DNA of 64,000 bases. Source: Streptomyces angustmyceticus. Lineage in GTDB: Bacteria > Actinomycetota > Actinomycetes > Streptomycetales > Streptomycetaceae. Positions within the stretch are counted from its first letter, which is position 1; every line of letters begins with the position of its first letter. The stretch lies in assembly GCF_019933235.1 (NCBI RefSeq), contig NZ_CP082945.1, positions 1,736,001 to 1,800,000 on the forward strand, read 5' to 3'. The translations under genes and the position numbers were made by a program. The notes beneath the pieces are model-generated. The model had not been told where the DNA came from and searched no databases. It saw only the letters and a list, made by a program, of their open reading frames with translations. Below, piece by piece: positions 34,299 to 42,565 of this stretch.

Positions 34299-34763
34299 AT
34301 GTCCGACGAGTTGGCTCTGCTGGTGGCGGACGTGTTCGAGGCGGCGGGGGCGCTGCGGCGTTCGGGGGAGGCGTTCGCCGCTGCCGAGGGGCAGACCCAG
34401 GCCCGTTGGCAGTTGATGAGCGCGGTGTCGGAGGAGGCGCTCACGGTGCCGCAGGCGGCCCGGCGCCTCGGCATCGCCCGGCAAGGGGTCCAGCGCGTGG
34501 CCAACGACCTGACGGACGCGGACCTGGCGGAGTTCCTGCCCAACCCGGACCACCGCACCTCCCCGCTGCTGGCCCTGACGTCCGAAGGGCACACCACCCT
34601 GCGCAGGATCACCGCCCGCGCGGAGGCCGCCCACCGGGTCATCGCCCCGAAGCTCCCCGAGGAGGACCTCTCCGGCGTCCGTGCCCTCCTGCAGCGCCTC
34701 ACCGAGGAGGTGCGGAACTACGGGACCGGGCCGGAGGAGGGCGGGAAGACCGCGGCGGGGTGA
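34299..34763 (+). CDS. MarR-family winged-helix regulator
   Basis: This 154-aa protein has a start at ATG 34299, 5 nt after GGGAG. The winged helix spans about 35-105: 'AEGQTQARWQLMSAVSEEALTVPQAARRLGIARQGVQRVANDLTDADLAEFLPNPDHRTSPLLALTSEGHTTLRRI'. The recognition helix is ARQGVQRVANDL, and the wing contains the DxR motif (PDHRTSPL). Flanking helices would form the dimer interface. It is divergent from the EACC1-caspase pair with 280 bp between, and nested palindromes lie in that gap. It could regulate itself and possibly that module. Confidence 0.86.
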   Translation: MSDELALLVADVFEAAGALRRSGEAFAAAEGQTQARWQLMSAVSEEALTVPQAARRLGIARQGVQRVANDLTDADLAEFLPNPDHRTSPLLALTSEGHTTLRRITARAEAAHRVIAPKLPEEDLSGVRALLQRLTEEVRNYGTGPEEGGKTAAG

Positions 34764-34852
34764 GGGCGGGGTCGGCGGGGCCCCGGGGGCGACGCCTGCC
34801 GTGTCGTTCGCCGTACCGCTCCAGGCGGCGCGTCACCGTGCCCGCCGCACCG

Positions 34853-36157
34853 CTACTCCCGTCCCACCTCGCCCGGATGGCGTACCCGTCGCGCCGGGAG
34901 GCTGCCGAGGTAGCCGGTGGCCACTCCCCAGGCGAGGCCGACGCCCACGAGCCGGAGGAGTTGGGGCTCCAGGGTGACCCGGCCGCCCAGGTCGCCGCCG
35001 AGGTCGCCGACGCCGATCAGGGAGAGCCCGTAGTGGGCGGAGATGCGGGTGAGCAGGCCGACGACGAGCAGGGTGAGCGCCAGGGCGACGGCCATCTCGA
35101 CGGCGTGCCGCCAGGCCGGCCGCCGGGCCGGGGAGCGGACCGCCGCGGTGAAGGCGGCGACGAGCAGCACCACGGCCGCCACCGGCACCAGGATCCACGC
35201 CCGGCCGTCGTGCTCGGACAGCGAGCCGAGATCGAGGGTCTGCTGCCCGTGGGTGCGGAGGATCTGGTCGAGGACGTGCGGCAGGGGCAGTCCGATGGCC
35301 TTGTCGACATGCCCCGCCCACGCGCCGCCGGTGCCGATGCCCAGCGCCATCCAGGTGAGGTTGGGCAGTCCGAGGAACAGGGCGGCGAAGGTGTCGGCCG
35401 GGCGGTCCTTGGTGATCAGCTCGACGATGCCGATGACCAGCCCGATCGCGACGTAGACGAGCAGCGTCAGCAGCATCGCGAAGGCGGGCGGCCGCACCGA
35501 GTCCTGGAAGCGCAGCAGTTGCGGGGAGAGCGGGGCCCGGCGCGAGACCGCGAAGGCCAGGACGAGCAGCGCCAGCACCCACACCAGTGCGACCCCGAGC
35601 GTGGCGGGCACATCGGCGCGGAAGCCGACGGTGGGGGTGGCGCCCAGTTCGGCGCCGAGCCGGTCGGCGAGGTCGTTGCCCACGGAAATCCGGAAGCTGT
35701 GCCGGGCGGCGAACGTGAGCAGCAGCAGAAGCACCAGCCAGCACACGGCCGTTCGGGCGATCCGGGCGAGCAGTTCCTTGGTACCGGCCACCGCGCGGTG
35801 GCGCAGCGGCCGCAGGAAGAGGACGGCGGTCACCAGCGCTCCGGCGAGCGTGACCGACAGCGGTACGACATCCAGGGCGGCACCGGCCTGTGCCAGGCCG
35901 CCGATGTCGCCGAAGAGGCCGACCGAGCCGCCGGCCGCGACCAGTACGGTGGCCGCGACCACGGAGGGGAACGCCCCGCCGGGCAGGTCCGCGGCGCCCG
36001 CCGCCCACAGGCCGAGCACGGCGACCACGAGCATGGTGACGACGCCCGCCACGGCCGCGCCGAGGGCCTCCGCCCAGGCCCGCAGGGCGGGCGGTGCGCC
36101 ACGGCGGCGTACCGGGCCCGGCGAACCGGCCGACGCGGGGCCTCGCAGCTGGCTCAC
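34853..36157 (-). CDS. Streptophobe-family integral membrane protein
   Basis: This 434-aa, very hydrophobic protein has about 10-12 TM segments. The pattern 'LADLPGGAFPSVVAATVLVAAGGSVGL', 'LDVVPLSVTLAGALVTAVLFLRPLR', 'SFRISVGNDLADRLGAELGATPTVGFRADV' is that of the streptophobe family, named for its hydrophobicity and restriction to Streptomyces and relatives. Function unknown. The GTG start at 36157 has AGGAG 7 nt upstream. It is usually found as a single gene, as here. Confidence 0.8.
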   Translation of the reverse strand: MSQLRGPASAGSPGPVRRRGAPPALRAWAEALGAAVAGVVTMLVVAVLGLWAAGAADLPGGAFPSVVAATVLVAAGGSVGLFGDIGGLAQAGAALDVVPLSVTLAGALVTAVLFLRPLRHRAVAGTKELLARIARTAVCWLVLLLLLTFAARHSFRISVGNDLADRLGAELGATPTVGFRADVPATLGVALVWVLALLVLAFAVSRRAPLSPQLLRFQDSVRPPAFAMLLTLLVYVAIGLVIGIVELITKDRPADTFAALFLGLPNLTWMALGIGTGGAWAGHVDKAIGLPLPHVLDQILRTHGQQTLDLGSLSEHDGRAWILVPVAAVVLLVAAFTAAVRSPARRPAWRHAVEMAVALALTLLVVGLLTRISAHYGLSLIGVGDLGGDLGGRVTLEPQLLRLVGVGLAWGVATGYLGSLPARRVRHPGEVGRE

Positions 36158-36664
36158 GTTCTCTCCTGCCGGTCACGGGACCGCGTACCGGCGGTCCGCC
36201 TGGAAGGACGCGGGTGGCCGCCGTGCGCTGCCCGGCACGGCGCCGGCCGCCCTGTGCCGCCCCGCCCGGAGCCGGTACGGATACCGCTCGGCGGCGGTTC
36301 CGGTACGTCTCCCGCGTACGCGGCGTGCACGCACCACCGTAGACACCGGCGCGGCCCCCCGCTCGCGGACGCCGCGGAGCCACCCGGGCGGGGCAAGCCG
36401 CAGCCGGCCGTCCGCCCCTCGCCCGTCCGGCCGGTGCGCCGAGGGGCCGGCCCGCCGCTGCGCCGCGGCCCTCCGGCGCCGCTTTGCTCCGCTGTGGCCC
36501 CCGATATCGAACTGTGTCCTAATACACCGCCGCTCCGGACAACCGCGGACGCGGACAACCCCTCTGCCTGTACGTGGCGGATGCACGGACAGCCCACGAC
36601 GGTCACCCCCGTACGGGGGCCGTGCCCCGCCACTGTCAGTCGTTCTGCTCTGGAGGGAACCCCC
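36158..36664. other. Divergent intergenic region
   Basis: This 507-bp stretch lies between the streptophobe and L,D-transpeptidase genes. No gene is supported. A TAATAC-like -10 lies near 36519-36530 without a good -35. The perfect palindrome CCCCCGTACGGGGG (36606-36619) is described separately. Confidence 0.4.
36606..36619. promoter_or_regulatory. Perfect 14-bp palindrome before the L,D-transpeptidase
   Basis: CCCCCGTACGGGGG reads the same on both strands and ends 45 bp before the start codon, so it could be an operator. A related palindrome with the same CCCCGTAC half occurs at 46607-46626. Confidence 0.45.
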
Positions 36665-37846
36665 GTGTACGCCGGACCACGCCGCCACCCCACCCGGTTG
36701 ATACCCGCCCTGATAGCGGCGGGCACGCTGCTGACCGCGTGCGGCCCGGGCGCTGACGGGCCGAAGGCGGACGAGCCCGCGGCGAAGGTGACCGTCACCC
36801 CGGCCGCCGGCACCACCTCGGCCAAGCTCGGCTCGGAGATATCCGTGCGGGCCGACGGCGGCAAGCTCACCTCCGTCGAGGTCGAGGACGACAAGGGCGG
36901 CAAGGTCGCCGGACGGCTCGCCGGTGACGGGGTGTCATGGAAGTCGGACGGCAAGGTCAGGCCGCAGACGACGTACACCGTGCGGACCAAGACGAAGTCG
37001 TCGAAGGGCAAGGAGTCGTCGGCCACCTCGAAGTTCACCACGGAGCGGGCCGACAAGGTCAACAAGCTCACCAACACGCCCGGCGGCGGGCAGACCGTGG
37101 GCACCGGAATGCCGATCTCGATCCTCTTCGACCACCCGGTGGCCAAGGACTCGCGCGCGGAGATCGAGAAGGCCCTGAAGGTCACCACCCAGCCGAAGGT
37201 CGAGGGTGCGTGGGGCTGGGTCAAGGACTACTCCGGCAAGGACCGCATCGACTGGCGCCCCAAGGACTACTGGCCCACCGGCACCAAGGTCTCCGTCAAG
37301 GGCGCCCTGTCCGGGATCGACTCCGGTGACGACGGCGGCTGGTTCGCCCGCGACTACAACTTCGGCTTCCGCATCGGCGCCGACCACAAGGCCGTCATCG
37401 ACGTGCCCGCGCACCAGCTGACCATGTACGAGAACGGCAGGAGCGTCGGCACCATCACCGGTTCCGCGGGCTCCCCGCAGGACCCGACCCGCGGCGGTGT
37501 GCACACCGTGCGCAGCAAGAACGCGGCCGAGACCATGGACTCCGCCACCATCGGCCACGGCAGCGAATGGATGCTGGACTCCAAGTGGGTCACGCACCTC
37601 ACCGCGTCCGGGACCTTCCTGCACTCCGCGCCGTGGAACAAGTCGCTCGGCGTGGTCAACAACAGCCACGGCTGTTTCGGCATGTCCACCTCGGACGCCA
37701 AGAAGGTCTACGACTTCCTGTCGATCGGCTCCACGGTCGAGGTGAAGGGCACCACCAACACCAACAAGACCGACGTCGGCAACGGCCTGGAGGTCTGGCA
37801 GGAGAACTGGCAGCAGTGGCAGCAGCGCAGCGCGCTGGGGCACTGA
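36665..37846 (+). CDS. Lipoprotein L,D-transpeptidase with Ig-like domains
   Basis: This 393-aa protein starts at GTG 36665, 7 nt after GGAGGG. A lipobox (LLTACGPG) after a hydrophobic segment marks an anchored lipoprotein. Two Ig-like domains of the Ldt type (about residues 45-125 and 130-240) follow. The YkuD catalytic domain (about 245-375) has the SHGC motif with His335 and Cys337 and the preceding His in 'FLHSAPWN'. A C-terminal Trp/Gln-rich 'EVWQENWQQWQQRS' completes the actinobacterial Ldt layout. It forms 3-3 crosslinks in peptidoglycan outside the cell. All active-site residues are present. Confidence 0.94.
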   Translation: MYAGPRRHPTRLIPALIAAGTLLTACGPGADGPKADEPAAKVTVTPAAGTTSAKLGSEISVRADGGKLTSVEVEDDKGGKVAGRLAGDGVSWKSDGKVRPQTTYTVRTKTKSSKGKESSATSKFTTERADKVNKLTNTPGGGQTVGTGMPISILFDHPVAKDSRAEIEKALKVTTQPKVEGAWGWVKDYSGKDRIDWRPKDYWPTGTKVSVKGALSGIDSGDDGGWFARDYNFGFRIGADHKAVIDVPAHQLTMYENGRSVGTITGSAGSPQDPTRGGVHTVRSKNAAETMDSATIGHGSEWMLDSKWVTHLTASGTFLHSAPWNKSLGVVNNSHGCFGMSTSDAKKVYDFLSIGSTVEVKGTTNTNKTDVGNGLEVWQENWQQWQQRSALGH

Positions 37847-37861
37847 CCGGGCGGCCGCCCG

Positions 37862-38311
37862 TCACCTGCGGTCCCTGCGGGGGCCGCGGGTGCGGGTGAG
37901 CAGCAGGAAGCCGGTGGCCAGGAAGGCGACGGCCTGGCCCAGGGCCGCGAGCTTCTTGTCGGCGCTCCAGTGCGGTTCGTACATGTCCGGCAGCGGGCCG
38001 GGCGCGCCGAAGTCCACGTAGGTGTACAGGAGCAGCAGCGCGAATCCGCCGGTCGCGACGAGCCAGGCGAAGGTGTCGCCGGCCGGCCGCCGCCAGACCA
38101 GCACGAACAGGGCGGCGAGCGCGGCGAGCGCGGCCTCGACGCGGAAGAGCATGCCCTGGCCGATGGTCGCCGTGACCGCGTCGTACCGGCCGGCGAGCCG
38201 GGCGTGGACGAAGGCGTCAAGGGCCAGTCCGGCCGCCGCCAGCAGCCGTGCGGCATCGCGGACGATCCGGCCGGGCCGCCCCCGCCGCGGGGCCGAGTGG
38301 TCTGGTGCCAC
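37862..38311 (-). CDS. Four-TM membrane protein of unknown function
   Basis: This 149-aa protein has a GTG start directly after GGAGGAGCC. It has four hydrophobic segments: 'ARLLAAAGLALDAFVHARLA', 'VEAALAALAALFVLVWRR', 'FAWLVATGGFALLLLYTYVD' and 'LAALGQAVAFLATGFLLLTR'. The loop after the third carries 'GAPGPLPDMYEPHW', a motif that recurs in actinobacterial membrane proteins of unknown role. It converges with the L,D-transpeptidase gene with 15 bp between the stops. Confidence 0.7.
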   Translation of the reverse strand: MAPDHSAPRRGRPGRIVRDAARLLAAAGLALDAFVHARLAGRYDAVTATIGQGMLFRVEAALAALAALFVLVWRRPAGDTFAWLVATGGFALLLLYTYVDFGAPGPLPDMYEPHWSADKKLAALGQAVAFLATGFLLLTRTRGPRRDRR

Positions 38312-38532
38312 GGCTCCTCCAAGCCTCTCGGTGCGTGGCGGTGGCCGGGTCAGCGGACGGTGAGCGTGGCCTTCGTGTACCGGTGGGTCGTGCCGGTGCG
38401 CACCCCCTCAATAGACCGCAGACGCCGCCGCCCGGCCATCCGGGCGGCGGCGTTCGGCGTAGTGGGCGGCTGGGAACCGGCCGGGGCGTATGCGACGCGC
38501 GCCGGGCCGTGCGCCGCGGCAGCCGTTGCCCG

Positions 38533-39591
38533 TCAGCGGATCTCGTTCGCCGTGCGGCGGTAGGTGGAGCGGCGGTCCTCGATCCGGTCCCACCGGTCGC
38601 CGTAGACGGTCTCGGTGATGCCCGGCTCCCGCAGGAAGTCGTGCGGGAAGCCCAGCGGTACCGCGCTGCACCGGTCGAGCCGTGCCAGTGCGTCGGCGTC
38701 GAGCGTGACGTCCACGGCGGCGAGGTTGTCGCGGAGCTGGCTCTCCTTGGTGGCGGCGATGATCGGGATGATGTTGCCGGGCCGGCTGCGCAGCCAGGCC
38801 AGCGCCACCTGCGCCGGGCTCCAGCCGCCCTGCTCGGCGACCTCCAGCACCGCGGTGACGGTCTCCTCCGCGTTGTGGTCGCGCTGGTTCTCCTCGCCCA
38901 CGACGTCGCGCCGGCCCGGCTCGCCGCGGCGGTACTTGCCGGTGAGCCGGCCGGCCGCGAGCGGCGCCCAGGCCAGCACGGCCAGGTCGAAGGCGCGGGC
39001 CTGCGGCAGCAGTTCGCGCTCCGGCGTCCGCTCCAGCAGGTTGTAGCGCAACTGCGAGCCCGCGAACGCGGTCCAGCCGCGCAGCTCGGCGAGGGTGTTG
39101 GCCTGCGCGATCTCCCAGGCCGGCCAGTCGGACACCCCGACGTAGAGCACCTTTCCCGACCGCACCACGTCGTCCAGCGCCCGCATCACCTCCTCCACGG
39201 GCGTGAAGTTGTCCCGTGCGTGCACCCACAGCACATCGAGGTGGTCGGTGCGCAGCCGGCCGAGGCTCTCCTCCACCGACCGGACCAGGTTCTTGCGGTG
39301 GTTGCCCGCCGCGTTCACCTCGCCCTTGCGGGTGGCGCAGGTGTACTTCGTCGCCAGCACGAAGCTGTCCCGGCGGCCTTCGAGCAGCTCCCCGAGGATC
39401 CGCTCCGAGGTGCCGTCGGTGTAGATGTTGGCGGTGTCGAGGAAGTTGCCGCCCGCCTCCGCGTAGGCGTTCAGGATGCGGCCGCTGGTGTCCTTGCCGG
39501 CGCCCCAGCCCCAGTCGTCGCCGATGGTCATGGCGCCCAGGCTCAGCTCGCTCACCCGCAGGCCGGTCCTGCCGAACAGTGTGTAACGCAT
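38533..39591 (-). CDS. Aldo/keto reductase
   Basis: This 352-aa (beta/alpha)8 NADPH-dependent oxidoreductase has the catalytic tetrad Asp52, Tyr57, Lys82 and His124 (motifs LDTANIYTDG, LATKY, LWVHARD). NADPH-binding 'IIPIIAATKESQLRDNL' lies near the C-terminus. It belongs to the YhdN/Tas-like group; the substrate is unknown. The start codon at 39591 has GAAGGGAACC upstream. The promoter upstream has a 19-bp spacer with a palindrome, the design used by MerR-family activators, so it is likely induced by a small molecule. No MerR gene is in this window. Confidence 0.92.
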   Translation of the reverse strand: MRYTLFGRTGLRVSELSLGAMTIGDDWGWGAGKDTSGRILNAYAEAGGNFLDTANIYTDGTSERILGELLEGRRDSFVLATKYTCATRKGEVNAAGNHRKNLVRSVEESLGRLRTDHLDVLWVHARDNFTPVEEVMRALDDVVRSGKVLYVGVSDWPAWEIAQANTLAELRGWTAFAGSQLRYNLLERTPERELLPQARAFDLAVLAWAPLAAGRLTGKYRRGEPGRRDVVGEENQRDHNAEETVTAVLEVAEQGGWSPAQVALAWLRSRPGNIIPIIAATKESQLRDNLAAVDVTLDADALARLDRCSAVPLGFPHDFLREPGITETVYGDRWDRIEDRRSTYRRTANEIR

Positions 39592-39632
39592 GTGGTTCCC
39601 TTCGATCGGCGCAGCTCTCCGGTGGTGCGCTC

Positions 39633-39663
39633 ACGCTAGGAGCTGGAGCGCACTCCAGCGCAA
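39633..39663 (-). promoter_or_regulatory. MerR-type promoter of the aldo/keto reductase
   Basis: On the minus strand: -35 TTGCGC (39663-39658), a 19-bp spacer, then -10 TAGCGT (39638-39633). The spacer contains CTGGAG/CTCCAG arms around a 4-bp centre (39643-39658). An over-long 19-bp spacer with a central dyad is the hallmark of promoters untwisted by MerR-family activators. The start codon is 42 bp from the -10. Confidence 0.78.
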
Positions 39664-39744
39664 GGCGCGGCCCGGCGGCGTCCGGGTCCGGCCGGGTGGG
39701 GGGATCGGGCCGGGCGGGGCGTTGACGGCGGGGGTTAGTGTGGG

Positions 39745-39961
39745 CGGAGCAACTGGTTCGCCCTGCCCGCCAGGCAGGCGCGTCGCAAGAGGGAACCCGG
39801 TGGGAATCCGGGACTGCCCCGCAGCGGTGAGTGGGAACGACCGCCGTCATACGCACTGGGCCCGGCCGGGTCTGGGAAGCGACGGCCAGTAGGTGTCCGC
39901 CCTTGGCGGATGTGCCCATGAGTCCGAAGACCTGCCAGTGCCCCCGCGCGACCGCGCGGGG
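39745..39961 (+). promoter_or_regulatory. Cobalamin riboswitch upstream of metE
   Basis: The conserved core is clear: GAGGGAACCCGGTGGGAATC (about 39789-39808), 'ACTGCCCCGCAGCGG', 'AAGCGACGGCCAGTAGG', and the B12 box region ending 'ATGAGTCCGAAGACCTGCC'. The expression platform is a perfect hairpin CCCCGCGC/GCGCGGGG with loop GACC (39942-39961). Binding of adenosylcobalamin should favour shut-off of metE, so that the B12-dependent MetH is used when cobalamin is available. Confidence 0.93.
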
Positions 39962-40107
39962 AGATCTCGGTGACCTCGAGGGCGGGTCGGCGGACATCGG
40001 ACGGGTATCTCCGGCCTCGCAGGCGCCGGGTCCGTCCGGTTTGCCGTTCCTTCGCGCCCTCGGCCCGTCCCGGGGTCCATGGAGACATACTCGCGAAGGA
40101 GAGTTCC

Positions 40108-42432
40108 GTGACCAGCACGTCCGCGGCCGCGGCCGCACGCGCCACCGTGCACGGCTACCCCCGCCAGGGGCCGAACCGTGAACTGAAGAAGGCCATCGAG
40201 GGCTACTGGCAGGGCGGGGTCGGCGCCGACGCCCTGCGCGCCACCGCCGCCGAACTGCGCCGCGACACCTGGCGGCAGCTCGTCGGGGCCGGCGTCCACG
40301 AGGTGCCGACCGGCGACTTCTCGTACTACGACCACGTCCTGGACACCAGCGTGATGGTCGGCGCCGTCCCGGCCCGACACCGCGACGCGGTGGCCGCCGA
40401 CCCCCTCGACGGGTACTTCGCGATGGCCCGCGGCACCCAGGACGTGGCGCCGCTGGAGATGACCAAGTGGTTCGACACCAACTACCACTACCTGGTGCCG
40501 GAGTTGGGACCCGATACGGTCTTCGCCGCGGACTCCGCCCAGCAGGTCGGTGAGCTGGCCGAGGCGCTCGCGCTCGGTGCGGCCGCCCGCCCGGTCCTCG
40601 TCGGGCCGGTCACCTACCTGCTGCTGGCCAAGCCGGCGCCCGGTGTCGCGGCCGGCTTCGATCCGCTGACGCTGCTCGACCGGCTGCTGCCCGTCTACGC
40701 CGAGGTGCTCGCCGACCTCCGGGCGGCCGGCGCCGACTGGGTGCAGCTGGACGAACCGGCCCTGGTGCAGGACCGCTCCCCCGCCGTCCTGAACGCCGCC
40801 GCCCGCGCCTACCGCGACCTCGGCACGCTCCCGGACCGCCCCCGGCTGCTGGTCGCCTCGTACTTCGACCGGCTGGGCGAGGCGCTGCCGGTGCTGGCCA
40901 AGGCCCCCGTCGAGGGGCTGGCGCTGGACTTCACCGGTGCCGCGGCCGGCAATCTGGGGGATCTGGCGGCGGTCGGCGGGCTGCCCGGCAAGCGGCTGGT
41001 GGCCGGTGTCGTGGACGGCCGCAATGTCTGGATCAACGACCACGAGAAGTCGCTGGCCACCCTGGGGACGCTCCTCGGCCTGGCCGACCGGGTCGATGTG
41101 GCGTCGTCCTGCTCGCTGCTGCACGTCCCGCTGGACGCCGCCGCCGAGCGCGACATCGACCCGCAGATCGCCCGCTGGCTGGCCTTCGCCCGGCAGAAGA
41201 CCGCGGAGATCGTGACCCTGGCGCGCGGGCTGGCGCAGGGCACCGGCGCCATCGCGGCCGAACTCGTCGCCAACCGCGCCGACCTGGCGTCCCGGGCCGG
41301 TTCGGCGCTCACCCACGACCCGGCGGTGCGCGCCCGCGCCGCGGCCGTCACCGACGCCGACGGCCGCCGCTCGCAGCCGTACGCCGAGCGGGCCGCGGCC
41401 CAGCGCGCGCACCTCGGGCTGCCGCTGCTGCCGACCACCACCATCGGCTCGTTCCCGCAGACCGCCGAACTGCGCACCGCCCGCGCCGACCTGCGGGCCG
41501 GGCGGATCGACGCCGCGGGGTACGAGGAGCGCATCGCGGCCGAGATCCGGGAGGTGCTGGCCTTCCAGGAGAAGGCCGGTATCGATGTGCTGGTGCACGG
41601 CGAGCCGGAACGCAACGACATGGTCCAGTACTTCGCCGAGCGGCTCACCGGCTACCTCGCCACCCGGCACGGCTGGGTCCAGTCGTACGGCACCCGCTAT
41701 GTCCGCCCGCCGGTCCTGGCCGGGGACGTCTCCCGCCCCGAGCCGATGACGGTCCGCTGGACGACGTACGCCCAGTCGCTCACCGACCGGCCGGTCAAGG
41801 GCATGCTCACCGGCCCGGTCACCATGCTCGCCTGGTCCTTCGTCCGCGACGACCAGCCGCGGGCCGAGACCGCGCGGCAGGTGGCGCTCGCCCTGCGCGA
41901 CGAGGTCGACGACCTGGAGGCGGCCGGGAGTTCGGTGATCCAGGTCGACGAGCCGGCGCTGCGCGAGACGCTGCCGCTGCGGACCGCGGCGCGGGCGGCG
42001 TACCTGGCCTGGGCCACCGAGGCGTTCCGCCTGACGACCGCCGGGGTCCGCCCGGACACCCAGATCCACACACACATGTGCTACGCGGAGTTCGGCGACA
42101 TCCTGGCGGCCATCGACGACCTCGACGCCGATGTCATCAGCCTGGAGGCGGCCCGCTCCCACATGCAGGCGGCCGCGGAGCTCGCCACGGCCGGCTACCC
42201 GCGCGAGGTGGGGCCCGGCGTGTACGACATCCACTCGCCGCGCGTACCGGGCGTGGCGGAGGCAACCGCCCTGCTGCGCAAGGGCCTTGACGCCATTCCG
42301 GCCGAGCGGCTGTGGGTCAACCCGGACTGCGGCCTGAAGACCCGCGGCTGGCCGGAGGTACGGGCCGCCCTGCAGAACCTGGTCGCCGCGGCCCACGAGG
42401 TCCGCGCGAGCGTGCCGGACCCGGCTTCCTGA
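40108..42432 (+). CDS. metE: Cobalamin-independent methionine synthase
   Basis: This 774-aa protein transfers a methyl group from 5-methyltetrahydrofolate triglutamate to homocysteine. GTG start at 40108 after GAAGGAGAG. The N-terminal half matches the folate-binding duplicated barrel ('[19 protein letters not shown]', '[12 protein letters not shown]', '[13 protein letters not shown]'). The C-terminal half holds the zinc site: HTHMCY (about residues 653-657), a Glu in '[12 protein letters not shown]' and Cys of NPDCGLKTR (near 739), plus 'TTIGSFPQT' and '[14 protein letters not shown]'. Full-length and intact. The upstream cobalamin riboswitch controls it. Confidence 0.96.
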   Translation: MTSTSAAAAARATVHGYPRQGPNRELKKAIEGYWQGGVGADALRATAAELRRDTWRQLVGAGVHEVPTGDFSYYDHVLDTSVMVGAVPARHRDAVAADPLDGYFAMARGTQDVAPLEMTKWFDTNYHYLVPELGPDTVFAADSAQQVGELAEALALGAAARPVLVGPVTYLLLAKPAPGVAAGFDPLTLLDRLLPVYAEVLADLRAAGADWVQLDEPALVQDRSPAVLNAAARAYRDLGTLPDRPRLLVASYFDRLGEALPVLAKAPVEGLALDFTGAAAGNLGDLAAVGGLPGKRLVAGVVDGRNVWINDHEKSLATLGTLLGLADRVDVASSCSLLHVPLDAAAERDIDPQIARWLAFARQKTAEIVTLARGLAQGTGAIAAELVANRADLASRAGSALTHDPAVRARAAAVTDADGRRSQPYAERAAAQRAHLGLPLLPTTTIGSFPQTAELRTARADLRAGRIDAAGYEERIAAEIREVLAFQEKAGIDVLVHGEPERNDMVQYFAERLTGYLATRHGWVQSYGTRYVRPPVLAGDVSRPEPMTVRWTTYAQSLTDRPVKGMLTGPVTMLAWSFVRDDQPRAETARQVALALRDEVDDLEAAGSSVIQVDEPALRETLPLRTAARAAYLAWATEAFRLTTAGVRPDTQIHTHMCYAEFGDILAAIDDLDADVISLEAARSHMQAAAELATAGYPREVGPGVYDIHSPRVPGVAEATALLRKGLDAIPAERLWVNPDCGLKTRGWPEVRAALQNLVAAAHEVRASVPDPAS

Positions 42433-42435
42433 CGG

Positions 42436-42475
42436 CGGGCGGGGCCGGCGCCCGTGGCGGTGCCGGCCCCGCCCG
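42436..42475. terminator. Terminator hairpin 1 after metE
   Basis: CGGGCGGGGCCGGC pairs perfectly over 14 bp with GCCGGCCCCGCCCG across a 12-nt loop, starting 3 nt after the metE stop. Confidence 0.85.
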
Positions 42476-42494
42476 TGTCCCGGGAACGCAGTGC

Positions 42495-42522
42495 GGGGCA
42501 CCCGCCGGACCGCGGGTGCCCC
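42495..42522. terminator. Terminator hairpin 2, shared with the phospholipase gene
   Basis: GGGGCACCCGC and GCGGGTGCCCC form 11 perfect pairs with a 6-nt loop. It lies between the metE hairpin and the convergent phospholipase stop. Confidence 0.8.
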
Positions 42523-42565
42523 GTACCGGAGGAGGCGGAGGGACGGCGTGCGCCGTCCGCCCGGC

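Noticed and set aside
33722..37846. A 1374-codon continuous plus-strand frame through the EACC1, MarR, streptophobe and transpeptidase loci
   Set aside because: Only the last 393 codons (L,D-transpeptidase) are real; the upstream part is antisense or out of frame with real genes and low in complexity.
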